Shown here: positions 27,723-37,404 of the stretch, piece by piece
Position numbering within the stretch: the stretch's first letter is position 1
Layout of the letters: each line of letters begins with the position of its first letter
DNA from: Saprospiraceae bacterium
GTDB lineage: Bacteria; Bacteroidota; Bacteroidia; Chitinophagales; Saprospiraceae
Direction of reading: 5' to 3'
Assembly: GCA_016715405.1 (NCBI GenBank)
Contig: JADKAE010000022.1
Location: 52,501 to 97,316 of the forward strand
DNA length: 44,816 nt
The notes under the pieces: generated by a model
Databases searched by the model: none
What the model was told of the DNA's origin: nothing
What the model saw: only the letters and a program-made list of their open reading frames with translations
Made by a program: the position numbers and the translations under genes

Positions 27723-27764
27723 GGTTCTCCGTTCTCGGTTCTCGGTTGTCCGTTATGGGTTTCT
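27723..27764 (+). repeat. Tandem heptamer array (GGTTNTC family)
   Basis: Six contiguous 7-nt units: GGTTCTC, CGTTCTC, GGTTCTC, GGTTGTC, CGTTATG, GGTTTCT. It begins just after the lipoprotein stop. The same word recurs at 34105-34132 and 44384-44450. Confidence 0.7.
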
Positions 27765-27843
27765 GTCGGTTTATTTTATTAATAAATAATATTGAGCAAG
27801 GGCTGACCATAATTTGAGCTAGATAATGAGCAGGACGCCAGTG

Positions 27844-27851
27844 TATTTTTG
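27844..27851 (+). promoter_or_regulatory. Putative -7 box of the TonB/DUF4331 locus
   Basis: TATTTTTG, 24 nt before ATG 27876. A TTTG at 27813-27816 is 27 nt upstream, slightly far for a -33 element. Confidence 0.4.
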
Positions 27852-27875
27852 TAGTGTAATCAAAGAAACCATATC

Positions 27876-30164
27876 ATGGAAAGATGCACTACGAAGAAAT
27901 ATACTGTTGTTCTTTTTTGGCTTATTTTGGTTTTTCCTTCTGCCTTTGCAGGCATCACTCACAACGGAAGCATAGAGGGCCTGGTTTATCATGCCGATTC
28001 GCGCGAGTTGTTGGCTGGGGCGAGCATTCGATTAGAGGGGGCCCAACAAGTATCCTTCACCAATGAACTGGGGTATTTTTCTTTTCGCGATCTCCCAAAG
28101 GGGACCTACCGGATCAGCGTGTCTTATATAGGGTTTCGCACACAAACCATCGATGATATCCTTGTACAGGATGGCGAGACCAATAGCATTAAAATATATT
28201 TAGAGTCTGAGAACATCAACCTACCTGAAATAGAGGTCCAATCCGATCCATTCCGCAACTTACAAGCCATCAGTGCGCTGGATATTCGCACCCGGCCCTT
28301 GGCCAATGCCCAGGAAATGCTGCGAATAGTACCCGGCATAGTATTGGCTCAGCACGCGGGTGGCGGCAAAGCCGAACAAATCTTTCTTCGCGGCTTCGAT
28401 ATTGACCACGGCACCGATATCCACATCGAAGCGGATGGATTGCCCGTGAATATGGTGTCGCACGCGCATGGGCAGGGTTATGCCGACATGCACTTCATCA
28501 TCCCGGAATTCGTACAGCGCATCGATTTTCGCAAAGGGCCGTATTCTGCCGACCTGGGCAACTTCTCTACGGCGGGTTCTGCACATCTCGAAACGGCCAA
28601 CGCGCTCGACGGTAGCTTCGTCAAATTAGAATCAGGCAGTTTTGACCACTACCGCCTGGTGACCGGGTTGGACTTATTGCGCCGCGAAGACCAACAAACC
28701 CTTCAACGCGCTTATGCCGGCGCCGAGGTAAACTACGCAAACGGCTATTTTGACGCTCCGCAGCGGTTCAACCGCATCAATGTATTGGCTAAATACAACC
28801 TGCTGGTGGGTGAGCGCAAAAGCCTCATCGCCTCTTTTTCCACCTTCAGCAGTTCGTGGGATGCTTCGGGGCAGATACCCGAGCGCGCCGTAGAAAGCGG
28901 GCAGATAGGGCGTTTTGGCGCCATCGACCCCACCGAAGGGGGTCATACAAGCCGAACGAACTTCAGCCTGAGCTATTTCCACAACATCAGCTCGCGCACT
29001 TATACTCGCCATCAATTGTATTATTCTGATTACCGGTTTGAGTTGTATTCCAATTTTACATTCTTCTCACGCGATTCCATTCGCGGCGACCAGATCAGGC
29101 AAAAAGAAGGGCGTTCCATTTTGGGTTACGACGGCAAAGTACACCACAGCAGCGAATTGGGAAAAATGCGATTCGACTCGGAACTAGGTTTGCAGTTGCG
29201 CGCCGATTTGGTAGACGATATATCACTCGCCTATACCCAAAACCGGAGTACTACCCTGGAGACGGTTGCCTGGGGAGATATCAATGAAATCAATGCGGCT
29301 TTGTACTACAGTGGCGTGTTGTGGTTTACACCCCAACTCAGCGCAACTGCCGGTGTGCGGATAGACCAGTTTGTATTCGACTACGAAGACAAAACCACGG
29401 ACGACTATCGGCCTCAAACGGTAACTAAGCGCCTGGCTAGTCCGAAATTGAGCCTGCAATACCAGATCAACACCCGTTGGCAAGCATTTGTGCAATCGGG
29501 CTTGGGTTTTCATTCCAACGATACGCGGGTAGTTGTAGCCCAGCTTGGCCGGCAAATACTACCGAGAGCTTATGGGCTGGAAGCCGGCGTAGTGGGCAAG
29601 CCATTTGCGCGCACTTTCGTGCAAGCTCGCCCTGTGGCGGCTCGATCTCGACCAGGAATTTGTGTATGTGGGTGATGAAGGCATCGTAGAGCCGGGAGGA
29701 AAAACGCGTCGCTGGGGGGTAGACGGCTCTGTAAGGTATCAGGCAACTAAATGGCTATTTGCAGATGCAGACATCAACTACGCTTATGCGCGAGGTTTGG
29801 TTGGGGGTGGCGAAAAGAATACATCCCCCTGGCGCCTCGTCTTACTGCATCAGGCGGATTGCGAATTGACTTAAACAATGGTTTTGGCGCGGGTTTGCGT
29901 TTCCGATACCTGGGCGACCGCTCCGCCAATGAAAACAACAGTCTTACTGCAGACGGTTATTTTCTGCTCGACGGCATCGTACAATACCGTTTTAAGCAGT
30001 TCGACCTGGGATTTCAAGCTCAAAACCTGTTGAATGCAGCCTGGAAAGAGGCTCAATTTGAAACCACTTCGCGATTGCGGGGGGAAGTACAAGACGTCAC
30101 AGAGATACACTATACGCCCGGAATGCCATTTGGTTTGCGGGTGTACGGCACATGGAAATTTTAA
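27876..30164 (+). CDS. TonB-dependent outer-membrane receptor with CarboxypepD_reg-like domain, two frameshifts
   Basis: About 760 residues. Signal peptide to PSAFAG, then a CarboxypepD_reg-like domain (GSIEGLVYHADSRELLAGAS to SVSYIGFRTQTIDD). The plug includes LRIVPGIVLAQHAGGGKAEQ, FLRGFDIDHGTDIHIEADGLPV and MVSHAHGQGYADMHFIIPE. The barrel runs to LLNAAWKEAQFE and a final MPFGLRVYGTWKF with terminal Phe. Two indels: an extra T in 29604-29606 (dropping it gives KPLRALSCKLALWRLDLDQEF) and a missing A in 29813-29816 (giving GGEKEYIPLAPRLTASGG). Opens the DUF4331 locus and probably imports or binds a ligand linked to those proteins; the ligand is unknown. Confidence 0.9.
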
Positions 30165-30284
30165 TTAGCAAGCGCGCTTTTTTACATAAGTATTTGATTT
30201 TGTTTAAATTAAAACAGCATAAAGCGAATTAACACGCTTTTGGCCTGAGAAATTCATGTTCTTTATTCATTAAATCCAATTGAC

Positions 30285-32021
30285 ATGTTTACACACTTCA
30301 AACCCGTGAGGGTAATGGCTGTGGTATGGGTATTGCTCGCTACAGCCGGGCAATGTGTTTGGGCTTCGAGTCATCGCGAGGCGCCGTTGATAGCCAACGA
30401 CCCCTTGGCTGACAACACCGACCTGTATGCATTCAGGAGTCCCGACAATCCCAACACCATTACGATCATCGCCAATTTCATCCCTGCAGAATTGCCTTAT
30501 GGCGGCCCCAATTACAATACATTCGGGGAAAACATCCGCTATGAGATCCACATCGACAACAACGCAGCGATGCCGGGCGACGAAATTATCTACCGGTTTA
30601 CCTTTACGCGGGTAAACCAGGACCCCACCACCTTTTTCAACATCAGGCTGGGACAGCAGAACCTGAAAACTACTTACACTATGGAACGCAGTGTAGATGG
30701 AGGGGCGAGCTTTCAAGTCATTTTGACCGGAGGCATCGTACCTCCACCTTACATTGGTCCGCGGTCTATTGAAAGCGCGGTGGGACTAGGCACTACCTAC
30801 GAACAACTGCTGGCAGATGCCATTACTACCAGTCCGACAGGAGAGCTCGTCTACTGCGGGCCTGCCGACGATCCTTTTTTTGTTGACCTGGGCGGCGTAT
30901 TTGACCTGGGCAACCTGCCCCGTCAGGGCGGAGATTCGCCGAGAGACGGATTAGGGCAATACAACGTGCATAGCATTGCCATTCAGGTGCCAATTAGCAC
31001 TTTATTGAAGGCAGGCGCACCGGCACAGCCCACCAGCATTTTGGACCCCAACTACGTAATCGGCATTTGGGCATCAACAAGCAGGAGAGCCATGCGTACC
31101 CTGAATACCGACGGTAGTTCGCCTGATGAAGAAGGCGGCTGGGTGCAGGTATCGCGACTGGGCATGCCCCTCACCAACGAAGCTGTTATACCGATTGGGA
31201 TGAAAGACTACTGGAACTCCATCACGCCTTATGACGAATTGACCGACACGGCACTGGACGGCTTTTTTTACAACCCCGAGCTGGGCTTATACATGGACGA
31301 CGCCCTGTTTGGCGGCGCCGTACCTGCGTTTGCTCCGCTGCGCATCCAGCGCAATTCCCTGCAGGCATTCGACTTCGGCAACGGGAATGATGGGTTGTAC
31401 GTACTCAAAGGCAACGCGGCACTGGCCGGCACGGCGCTTGACGATGCCATCTTCGGTACCTTGCTGCTGCCTGGTCCTGGCAAGCCACGATCAGTAGACC
31501 TTTGGCCTGCCTTCCACACGGGCGTGCCCAACTTCCCACCCTATCAGTTAGCCACGGGTAAAAACGGCAATCCGCTGGCGGTAGGCAAACCCTTTGTGCA
31601 CAACTTCCTACCCAACGGCGGCGACATGTTGCGACTCAACATGGCCGTACCCGTTACCCAGCGCGACGACCCCAACTTTAGCGCACTGGGCTTGATCCAG
31701 GCGGCCGTCCTGGGTCTGACCGATCCGGCATACAACGGCAGCACAGAACTGCAATTCATTCCCAACATGGATGGATTTCCCAATGGGCGCCGTTTGGAAG
31801 ACGACGTGACGCGCATCGAATTGCAGGCTGTAGGCGGCGCCGTGCTGGCAGCAGTCGGCTTGTTGTATGACGATTACACCGCGGGCGGCGCCAATCCGGT
31901 GACTACCGACTTACTCGACGTACTTACTTACACTACCGGTGTAGAGAAAAACGACAAAGCATTCAAAAGCAATTTTCCTTATGTAGCTACGCCATGGAGC
32001 GGGACAGAAGTGGGACAATAA
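30285..32021 (+). CDS. DUF4331 secreted protein, copy 1 (no T9SS tail)
   Basis: 578 residues. Signal peptide ending CVWA, then the DUF4331 hallmark SSHREAPLIANDPLADNTDLYAF. Further conserved blocks: YGGPNYNTFGENIRYEIHID, DDPFFVDLGGVFDLG, RLGMPLTNEAVIPIGMKDYW, LWPAFHTGVPNFPPYQLATG and FPNGRRLEDDVTRIELQAVG. The protein stops at TPWSGTEVGQ, just where copy 2 continues into a sorting tail, so it lacks a T9SS signal and may stay periplasmic. No enzymatic function is established for DUF4331. Twelve nt separate it from copy 2. Confidence 0.92.
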   Translation: MFTHFKPVRVMAVVWVLLATAGQCVWASSHREAPLIANDPLADNTDLYAFRSPDNPNTITIIANFIPAELPYGGPNYNTFGENIRYEIHIDNNAAMPGDEIIYRFTFTRVNQDPTTFFNIRLGQQNLKTTYTMERSVDGGASFQVILTGGIVPPPYIGPRSIESAVGLGTTYEQLLADAITTSPTGELVYCGPADDPFFVDLGGVFDLGNLPRQGGDSPRDGLGQYNVHSIAIQVPISTLLKAGAPAQPTSILDPNYVIGIWASTSRRAMRTLNTDGSSPDEEGGWVQVSRLGMPLTNEAVIPIGMKDYWNSITPYDELTDTALDGFFYNPELGLYMDDALFGGAVPAFAPLRIQRNSLQAFDFGNGNDGLYVLKGNAALAGTALDDAIFGTLLLPGPGKPRSVDLWPAFHTGVPNFPPYQLATGKNGNPLAVGKPFVHNFLPNGGDMLRLNMAVPVTQRDDPNFSALGLIQAAVLGLTDPAYNGSTELQFIPNMDGFPNGRRLEDDVTRIELQAVGGAVLAAVGLLYDDYTAGGANPVTTDLLDVLTYTTGVEKNDKAFKSNFPYVATPWSGTEVGQ

Positions 32022-32033
32022 AAAACAACAACA

Positions 32034-34100
32034 ATGAAAAAAATACTTTTTAACCGAATAACAACCCTGGTATTTACGGTGCTGTTGATCGCAGGTTTGC
32101 CTGGGTTTATCGCGGCTTCGAGCCATCGCGAGGCGCCGCTGATCGCTGATGATCCATTGGCTGACAACGTAGACTTATACGCATTCCGCAGTCCGCAAAA
32201 CCAGAGCAACATCATCATCGTAGCCACCTACGTGCCGCTGCAACTGCCGCACGGCGGGCCCAACTACTACGGGTTTGGCGAAAACATCCGCTATGAGATC
32301 CATGTTGACAACGATGCGACCAAGCCGGGCGACGAGATCATATATCGCTTCACCTTCCGGCAGATCAATGAAGATCCCAGCACATTCTTCAACATTCGCC
32401 TGGGCAAGCAAAACCTGAAAATGTTGTATACCCTGGAGAAAAGCATCAACGGGGGGCAAAATTTCCTGACCATCATGAAAGACGGTCCGGTACCGCCCAA
32501 CTTCATAGGTGCGAGGTCAATCAACTCGCCGGTAGGTTTGAATACCACCTACGACAAGTTGGTCAACAAATCGATTCGCAACTCCTTTACGGGCGAAAAA
32601 GTCTTTTGCGGCCCGGTTGACGATCCGTTTTTCGTAGATCTCGGCGGTATCTTTGACCTGGGCGATGCGCCTCGTCAGAGTGGCACCCCGGCAGACGGGT
32701 TGGCCTGCATGAACACCAGTGCCATCGTCATGGAAATCCCCATCGCTTATTTGCTCAAAAAAGGCGTTACGAGCAAGACCGGCATACTCGACGGCAACTG
32801 GGTAATCGGCGTATGGGCGTCGGCAAGTCGCCGGCAAATTCGCACCCTGACTCCCGGCGACGAAACGCATAGCGGAAGCTGGGTACAAGTATCCCGACTG
32901 GGCATGCCGCTCACCAACGAAGCGGTAATACCCATCGGCATGAAAGACTATTGGAACGCCATCACGCCTTATGACGAATTGACCGACACCGTGCTTGACG
33001 AGTACTTCTACAATCCGGAATTGGCGTTGTACATGGACGATGCCTTGTTTGGCGGTGCGGTGCCCGGTTTTGCGCCGCTGCGCATCCAGCGCAACTCGCT
33101 GCAGGCCTTTGATTTTGGCAACGGCCACGATGGATTATACCCATTAAAAGGCAGTGCGGCGGTAGCCGGCACGGCGCTTGACGACGCCATCTTCGGCAAT
33201 TTGTTATTGCCGGCGCCCGGCAAACCCCGGTCGGTCGACCTATGGCCCATTTTCCATACCGGCGTGCCCAATTTTCCGCCCTATCAATTAGCGACGGGAA
33301 AAAACGGCAATCCATTGGCAGCGGGTAAGCCATTCGTAAACAACTTCCTGCCCAATGGCGGCGACATGTTGCGGCTCAACATGGCCGTACCGGTGACGCC
33401 CCGCAACCACCCCAAATTCAGCTCCCTGGGATTGGTACAAGCGGCAGTATTGGGATTGACCGACCCGGAATACAATAACAACACCAACATCCAATTCATT
33501 CCGAACATGGACGGCTTCCCCAATGGCCGGCGTTTGGAAGACGACGTCACCCGCATCGAACTACAGGCAGTGGCCGGCGTCGTATTGGCAGCGGTGGGCT
33601 TGTGGTACGACGACTACACAGCCGGCGGCGCCAACCCTGTCACGCAGGATTTGCTCGACGTACTCACCTATACTACGGGCGTAGAGCAAAATGACAAGCC
33701 TTTCCGGCCTACCTTCCCGTTTGTGGCCATGCCATGGAGCGGTGACGGGGCTTGCGGCGGTGTTGTGGCAGATAACCTGAGTGGCAACAATATTGGTCAG
33801 TATAGCCAACTGGGGCTGGCAAATACCGCTACCGGCAAAATCCTGATGATGGATAGCTATCCCAACCCATTTGCGCAGAGCACTACGGTTCGCTACCAAC
33901 TCGATCAGCCGGAGCAAATTCGCATCGATGTCTACGATATCAGCGGCAAACTCCTGGCCAACCTGGTCAATGGAGTGCAGGAAGCGGGCCTTCAGGAAGT
34001 ATATTGGAATGCCGGGCATTTGCCGGCGGGAACATACTTTGCCAAGGCTGTAAATAGTAAGGGTGAAGTAGTACAGGTGCAGAAGATGATAAAGAGATAA
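32034..34100 (+). CDS. DUF4331 secreted protein, copy 2, with T9SS type A sorting tail
   Basis: 688 residues. Signal peptide to GFIAA, then SSHREAPLIADDPLADNVDLYAF and the same block order as copy 1, with very high identity in the second half (both contain GMPLTNEAVIPIGMKDYW and GVPNFPPYQLATGKNGNP). After ~residue 580 a linker (GGVVADNLSGNNIGQYSQLG) leads to a typical type A C-terminal signal: SYPNPFAQSTTVRYQLDQ, IRIDVYDISGKLL, LPAGTYFAKA and QKMIKR. It is therefore expected on the surface or released through the T9SS. A tandem duplicate of copy 1. Confidence 0.93.
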   Translation: MKKILFNRITTLVFTVLLIAGLPGFIAASSHREAPLIADDPLADNVDLYAFRSPQNQSNIIIVATYVPLQLPHGGPNYYGFGENIRYEIHVDNDATKPGDEIIYRFTFRQINEDPSTFFNIRLGKQNLKMLYTLEKSINGGQNFLTIMKDGPVPPNFIGARSINSPVGLNTTYDKLVNKSIRNSFTGEKVFCGPVDDPFFVDLGGIFDLGDAPRQSGTPADGLACMNTSAIVMEIPIAYLLKKGVTSKTGILDGNWVIGVWASASRRQIRTLTPGDETHSGSWVQVSRLGMPLTNEAVIPIGMKDYWNAITPYDELTDTVLDEYFYNPELALYMDDALFGGAVPGFAPLRIQRNSLQAFDFGNGHDGLYPLKGSAAVAGTALDDAIFGNLLLPAPGKPRSVDLWPIFHTGVPNFPPYQLATGKNGNPLAAGKPFVNNFLPNGGDMLRLNMAVPVTPRNHPKFSSLGLVQAAVLGLTDPEYNNNTNIQFIPNMDGFPNGRRLEDDVTRIELQAVAGVVLAAVGLWYDDYTAGGANPVTQDLLDVLTYTTGVEQNDKPFRPTFPFVAMPWSGDGACGGVVADNLSGNNIGQYSQLGLANTATGKILMMDSYPNPFAQSTTVRYQLDQPEQIRIDVYDISGKLLANLVNGVQEAGLQEVYWNAGHLPAGTYFAKAVNSKGEVVQVQKMIKR

Positions 34101-34104
34101 AATT

Positions 34105-34174
34105 GGTTGTCGGTTCTCTGTTGTCGGTTTTGCGCTTCTAGCCGTAACATAAAAACTGAAACAGAGAACCGGCA
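34105..34174. terminator. Heptamer repeat with inverted partner (GGTTNTC family)
   Basis: Units GGTTGTC, GGTTCTC, TGTTGTC, GGTTTTG (34105-34132) face the inverted stretch ACAGAGAACCGGCAA (34160-34174). The stem is imperfect, with a ~27-nt loop. It follows the stop of DUF4331 copy 2. Confidence 0.5.
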
Positions 34175-34207
34175 ATATTTCAAAAATTCCCACAAAAAAA
34201 TTCCATC

Positions 34208-35445
34208 ATGCGTAGCTTAATTCCCTATATCTTCCGTTTTGGCCTATTGTTCGTATTAACCAATTGCGGACAAAAAGAGCGCGGCGATTCCCATAGCTTG
34301 CGTTTGCCTGACATACCCAAATTGCTCGATCGCAACAAGGCCTTACAGCACGGGAAAGAATGGGAAACTGTACAGAGTCTCTACGGCCAATACCGGCAAC
34401 AACTCATGCAAAAACCGGAAGCATTGGAGCCTTTGCTCAAGTTAGCGGAGTTGTTCATCAACGAAGCGCGGATTACCGGCGAACACGGGCACTACTACCC
34501 TGCGGCCACGCAAATGGCAGACCGCATCCTGTCCAAGTCGCTTACTGAAAAAGAAAAAGACCTCAAATTCAGGACATTATACACAAAAGCAGGCATCCAG
34601 TTATCGCTTCACGATTTTCAGCATGCATTGGAAACCGGGCAGCAAGCGCTGGCCCTCAATCCATACAATGCCGGTATATACGGCGTATTGGTAGATGCCC
34701 ATGTAGAACTCGGGCAATACGAAAAAGCAGTAGAAATGGCCGACAAGATGGTATCCATTCGCCCTGATTTGCGCTCCTATTCGCGCGTATCTTATTTACG
34801 TGAAATCTACGGCCAACCCCAGTCGGCCATCGAAGCCATGGAAATGGCGGTAGAAGCCGGATTTCCGGGTCAGGAGCATAGCTGTTGGGCGCGGCTTACC
34901 CTGGCGCAACTCCATGAGCACTATGGCAAAATTGAACAGGCAGAAATGCAATACCAACTCATCTTGTCGGAACGCCCCGATTATCCGTTCGCCATAGCCG
35001 GACAAGCCCAACTGGCCTTTCAAAAAGGAAACTATGAGGAAGCCGAAAACCTCTTGAAAAAGCTTGCGACGTCATTCCCGAGGTAGGATTTTACGAACAA
35101 CTCGCTGCGCTTTATCAAAAAACCGGAAGGAACGCCGATTTTGATCGCACCATGAAAGCCATCTGGGAAATGTTGGCCGACGACGTAGCGCACGGCCACA
35201 ATATGAACCTCGAATACGCAGCATTACACCGCGACCTGACCGCAGACTATGAAAAAGCCCTTACCTATGCCATGAAAGAATACGAGCTTCGCCCCAATAA
35301 TATCGACGTAAACCGCTTATTGTCATCTATTTACCAACAAATGGGTCAAACCGAAAAGGCGCGTAATCACTTTGAAAAAGCGAGTCGGACGGGTTCAAAA
35401 CACCCCGACTTATTGGGATTAAAGGAAGGGCTTGCCTCTATATAA
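34208..35445 (+). CDS. TPR-repeat lipoprotein, frameshifted
   Basis: About 412 codons. Lipobox LLFVLTNC (Cys ~20), then at least eight TPR-like helix pairs, e.g. ALETGQQALALNPYNAGIYGVL, AVEMADKMVSIRPDL and AEMQYQLILSERPDYPFAI. The missing A in the run 35057-35061 splits it; a sixth A gives NLLKKACDVIPEVGFYEQLAALYQKTGR and the frame continues to ...KHPDLLGLKEGLASI. Probably a scaffold lipoprotein in the inner leaflet of the outer membrane, acting with the DUF4331 proteins upstream. Confidence 0.85.
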
Positions 35446-35605
35446 AAAGGGGTAACTAACAGCATTCTTTATTTTTTGTTTGTGAAAACGGATGCAAACA
35501 ATCGTTTGTGACAATTATAATCAAATGGAAATATTCACCGGAACAAGGCAGTAGCGAGTCTGTTGTAGATGGTACATTTTTATCACTACCAAAAACTGAC
35601 TTAAT

Positions 35606-36539
35606 ATGTCCGAAGACAAAATGGTTTATCAACGCGCTCTTTCTTGCTGTAGCTGTATTGGCTTTTTCTGCATGCGACGATGAAGACGAGCCAACTCTTG
35701 CGGAACAAACCCTGACCGAAATTGCCAGTGACGATCCACAATTTAGCACGCTGGTAGGCGCCCTGCAGCGCGTCAACCTCGACGACGTACTGAACGGAAC
35801 AGGTCCGTTCACCGTTTTTGCTCCTACGAACGCTGCGTTTCAGGCGTTGGGAGTAGATTTGACCACCCTGACTGACGACCAACTGGAGGAAATCCTCTTG
35901 TACCATGTTCTAGGCGCCCAGGTAAAAGCCGGAGATATAGCTACGGGACAGACTTATGCCACCACTGCGGCTCAGACGGGGCCGGGTAATTCGCAACTTG
36001 CCATACTCATCGAAAAAACGGGTAGCCAGGTAAAAATCAACGGCAATGCCACAGTAACGACTGCTGACATTGTGGGCAAAAATGGCGTCATTCACGTAAT
36101 TGACAAAGTGCTGCTACCGCTCGACGTAGTAGGCCATGCTGCCGCCAATTCCAACTTCACACAGTTGGTAGGCGCTTTGGGATCTGCTTCCGGCAATCTG
36201 ACGACGGTACTGTCGGGCACAGGTCCGTTTACGGTATTCGCGCCGCTCAACAGCGCATTCGAGGCTATTGCCGGTGTAACTGCGGGCCTTACTGCCGAGC
36301 AGTTGTCGAAAGTATTGACCTACCACGTTGTGGCCGGCAATGTGCGTTCGTCAGCGCTGACCAATGGCCAGGTGGTTACTACGGTTAATGGAGAGACTTT
36401 TACCATCAACATCAGCGGCAGCAACGTAACGATCACCGATGCCAAGGGTGAAACGGCCACCGTAGTCCTTACTGATGTGCAGGCCACCAACGGGGTCATT
36501 CACGTGATCAACAAGGTTATTCTGCCAGATAATTTGTAA
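35606..36539 (+). CDS. Double fasciclin (FAS1) domain lipoprotein
   Basis: About 310 residues. The signal/lipobox is WFINALFLAVAVLAFSAC (Cys then DDEDEPT). Two FAS1 domains: the first ~40-175 (GPFTVFAPTNAAFQALG, GVIHVIDKVLLP), the second ~180-310 (GPFTVFAPLNSAFEAIAG, GVIHVINKVILP). The open frame reaches back to a GTG at 35508 but that part is not signal-like. Deleting one A from 35618-35621 would connect ATG 35606 (MSEDK) directly to the signal peptide, so I place the start there. FAS1 domains mediate adhesion. A terminator follows at 36570. Confidence 0.88.
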
Positions 36540-36569
36540 TTGCAGAAAGAATAGTCGATAGTACTGTTT

Positions 36570-36605
36570 AGGAGTCAGGTCGTAGCACCTGGCTCCTTTT
36601 TTTTT
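36570..36605 (+). terminator. Rho-independent terminator of the fasciclin gene
   Basis: AGGAGTCAGGT (36570-36580) pairs with ACCTGGCTCCT (36587-36597), with one T-G wobble and a 6-nt loop, followed by a T-run of about nine. Confidence 0.9.
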
Positions 36606-36641
36606 ACCTTTATGCGCGTAAAAAAAAGCGAATAATCCATT

Positions 36642-37370
36642 ATGTCGCAGCGCCTAGATGCTTACCTCGTGGTATCCGGGATAGTCGGCTCGCGTGAAAA
36701 AGCGCGGCTGGCTATCGCACAGGGGCTGGTTGCCGTGAATGGCAAGCCGGCGGGCAAAGCGTCGCAACAGGTAACGGCTGCTGACGAAGTGACGATGGCT
36801 GCGCCGCCCTTGCGATATGTAGGGCGCGGCGGACTCAAACTGGAAAAGGCTATTCAAACCTTTCAGGTCGATTTTACCGGTAAGACCGTGCTCGATGTAG
36901 GCGCTTCGACAGGTGGTTTTACCGACTGCGCGCTTCAATTCGGAGCGAGGCACGTCACGGCAGTAGATGTGGGCGCCGGGCAACTCGATCCTTCACTAAG
37001 CACCCACCCGCAAGTATTGTCGCTTGAAAAAACCGACATCCGGGAGATGCCCCCCTCTACCCTACCCTACGGGCCTGTGGATTGGGTGGTGATTGATGTG
37101 TCATTCATCAGTCTGTGCCATATCATACCCTGTTTGCCGGCTTTGATGGCCCCGGGTGCGCAGTTGATCGCACTCGTCAAACCCCAGTTTGAATTGGATG
37201 AAAGGGTCAGGCTGAAAAAAGGAATAGTCAAAGACGAGGCGCTGCGCAGGCAGGCGCTTGACAAAGTACGCGATTGCGCCCAAAAGTATGGCCTCACCCT
37301 ACAGGCCCATATTCCCACAGACGCAGATGGGCAGCAAAAAAACGTAGAATATTTAGCTTGGTTTGTATAG
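36642..37370 (+). CDS. tlyA: TlyA-family rRNA (cytidine-2'-O)-methyltransferase/hemolysin
   Basis: 242 residues. An N-terminal S4 RNA-binding domain (QRLDAYLVVSGIVGSREKARLAI, GLVAVNGKPAGK), then the RrmJ/FtsJ-type methyltransferase: the SAM motif VLDVGASTGGFTDC, VTAVDVGAGQLDPSL, VVIDVSFISL and LVKPQFE. TlyA methylates 16S and/or 23S rRNA in bacteria that have been studied; the target sites here are unknown. Complete, intact frame; convergent with the large membrane protein. Confidence 0.92.
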   Translation: MSQRLDAYLVVSGIVGSREKARLAIAQGLVAVNGKPAGKASQQVTAADEVTMAAPPLRYVGRGGLKLEKAIQTFQVDFTGKTVLDVGASTGGFTDCALQFGARHVTAVDVGAGQLDPSLSTHPQVLSLEKTDIREMPPSTLPYGPVDWVVIDVSFISLCHIIPCLPALMAPGAQLIALVKPQFELDERVRLKKGIVKDEALRRQALDKVRDCAQKYGLTLQAHIPTDADGQQKNVEYLAWFV

Positions 37371-37378
37371 AATCAAAC

Positions 37379-37403
37379 ATCCAACATCAAAAATCCAACA
37401 TCA
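37379..37403 (+). repeat. Short direct repeat ATCCAACATCA x2
   Basis: Two exact 11-nt copies (37379-37389 and 37393-37403) in the gap between tlyA and the convergent membrane-protein stop at 37405. It is a short member of the same 3'-end repeat style, with no inverted partner. Confidence 0.45.
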
Positions 37404-37404
37404 T

